Shown here: piece after piece, positions 5,244 through 6,021 of the stretch
Layout: each line of letters begins with the position of its first letter
How positions within the stretch are numbered: the first letter of the stretch is position 1
NCBI GenBank assembly: GCA_030613225.1
Contig: JAUWMJ010000210.1
Coordinates: forward strand, 1-6,021
DNA: 6,021 nt
Source: Desulfobacterales bacterium
GTDB taxonomy: Bacteria > Desulfobacterota > Desulfobacteria > Desulfobacterales > JAUWMJ01
Reading direction: 5' to 3'
The notes under the pieces: model-generated
What the model was told of the DNA's origin: nothing
What the model saw: the letters and a program-made list of their open reading frames with translations, nothing else
Databases searched by the model: none
Position numbers and translations under genes: made by a program

Positions 5244-5924
5244 ATGACTAACTGGAAAATAACCGGCATTATAGCAACAATCGTTATCATTCTCTCGATA
5301 CCGCTATACACTTTAAAGACAAAATACATCCGATCCTTGTCCGATAGTCTTTCCCCGTACCAGGTTTCCACGTTTGTAGGCAGTAATAAATGCATGGACT
5401 GCCACAAAAAGGAATACGACAAATGGCTCAATTCCCATCACGATCTGGCAATGGACGTGGCCAATGAAAAAACTGTTCTTGGTAACTTTGATAATGCCGT
5501 CTTTGAATATTTTGGTGTGATGTCCCGTTTCTACCGCAAGGACAGCCGGTTTTTCGTCCATACCCAGGGACCGGACGGGAAAATGGGCGAGTTTGAAATA
5601 AAATATACCTTCGGTGTTGATCCCCTGCAGCAGTACCTGATTCCCTTTCCCGGCGGACGCCTGCAGTGCCTGCCCATTGCCTGGGATGTCAAAAAAAAGA
5701 AGTGGTATCACCTATATCCCGATGAACCAATCGATCCAGGAGATTGGCTGTACTGGACCAATGCAGCCCAGAATTGGAACGGCATGTGTGCCGAGTGCCA
5801 TTCTACAGACCTGAAAAAAAATTATAATTGCAAAAATGATTCTTACCAAACCACATGGTCGGATATCGATGTCGGTTGTGAGGTGTTGATTTTCATATTA
5901 TTTAGACCGGCATTTTCTGATTAA
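5244..5924 (+). CDS. Membrane-anchored multiheme cytochrome c, 5' fragment truncated by an insertion
   Basis: The front part of a large c-type cytochrome likely to accept electrons from the Rieske protein in place of cytochrome c1. An uncleaved anchor helix (~6-23) puts the haem domain in the periplasm. Complete haem motifs are CMDCH (50-54) and CAECH (182-186). The stretch between them (TFGVDPLQQYLIPFPGGRLQ, 122-141) resembles multiheme cytochromes, some with TPR repeats, that as I recall run to several hundred residues. A third motif begins at C212-E213, where such proteins usually continue as CEACH. After codon GAG (5880-5882) and one more G, the frame enters unrelated A+T-rich sequence and stops at TAA 5922-5924. 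Residues 214-226 (VLIFILFRPAFSD) are therefore probably encoded by the insertion. The 226-residue product would be a broken gene unless the element excises. The ribosome site before ATG 5244 is weak (TAAG, eight bases upstream). Confidence 0.85.
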   Translation: MTNWKITGIIATIVIILSIPLYTLKTKYIRSLSDSLSPYQVSTFVGSNKCMDCHKKEYDKWLNSHHDLAMDVANEKTVLGNFDNAVFEYFGVMSRFYRKDSRFFVHTQGPDGKMGEFEIKYTFGVDPLQQYLIPFPGGRLQCLPIAWDVKKKKWYHLYPDEPIDPGDWLYWTNAAQNWNGMCAECHSTDLKKNYNCKNDSYQTTWSDIDVGCEVLIFILFRPAFSD

Positions 5925-6021
5925 ATTGAACAATAAGGATTGTTTTCAGATTAAATTAAACGGGGCCGATCAATGAACACAGACCGACCCGGTTTTGCTT
6001 CAGAAAGTCATATCATTTGCT
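5884..6021 (+). mobile_element. Left end of an insertion sequence (possibly IS21-family), continues beyond the window
   Basis: Homology to the multiheme cytochrome stops abruptly inside a haem motif, and new sequence starts TGTTGATTTTCATA at 5884. A 5'-TG end followed by several internal copies of a TTTTC-GATTAAATT motif is the layout of IS21-family ends. The family assignment is an inference from this layout; no transposase is visible. A frame opens at ATG 5973 (MNTDRPGFASESHIIC) with GGGG seven bases upstream and runs off the window. It could be the start of a transposase gene, but I do not recognise it. The right end and any target duplication lie outside the window. Confidence 0.55.
5913..5961 (+). 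repeat. Two direct repeats in the putative IS end
   Basis: Two 19-base copies at 5913-5931 (TTTTCTGATTAAATTGAAC) and 5943-5961 (TTTTCAGATTAAATTAAAC) differ at two positions. They lie 30 bases apart, about three helical turns. This fits multiple transposase binding sites at one IS end. Confidence 0.65.

Noticed and set aside
5231..5711. Minus-strand open frames opposite the multiheme cytochrome
   Set aside because: The plus frame has an anchor helix and two CXXCH motifs; the antisense frames have no support.

Overview
The window carries part of an anaerobe's respiratory locus. The best guess is a Desulfobacterota / deltaproteobacterial genome of moderate GC. This rests on recalled family resemblance, not on a search: a PAS-PAS-sigma54 activator with a GAYTGA loop, a one-piece cytochrome b, a Tat-anchored Rieske protein, and a large-type multiheme cytochrome c.

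Layout. Bases 1-1357 (minus strand) encode the first 452 residues of a sigma-54-dependent activator with two PAS domains. The window edge cuts it inside the AAA+ domain. A divergent control region (1358-1699) holds nested inverted repeats and a good sigma-70-type promoter. It drives a secreted periplasmic protein (1700-2464) that looks like two Spy/CpxP (LTxxQ) units in tandem. Next comes a gene-free stretch with two hairpins (2465-2599), then a 142-bp element with terminal inverted repeats (2600-2741). The rest is a quinol-oxidising complex on the plus strand: cytochrome b (2692-4089), Rieske 2Fe-2S protein (4282-4815) and the front of a membrane-anchored multiheme cytochrome c (from 5244).

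How the genes work together. Cytochrome b and Rieske would oxidise (mena)quinol at the membrane. The multiheme cytochrome sits where cytochrome c1 would be expected and would take electrons outward. The regulator and the Spy-like protein look like a separate envelope or signal-response pair; nothing in the sequence ties them to the respiratory genes.

The most striking theme is invasion of the respiratory operon by repeats. The 142-bp element supplies the apparent ribosome binding site, start codon and first ~16 codons of cytochrome b. The Rieske gene is flanked on both sides by the same composite repeat (heptamer-built palindrome plus a 23-bp and a 15-bp direct repeat), and its own start codon lies in one copy. 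The multiheme cytochrome is cut inside its third CXXCH haem motif by what looks like the left end of an insertion sequence (from 5884).
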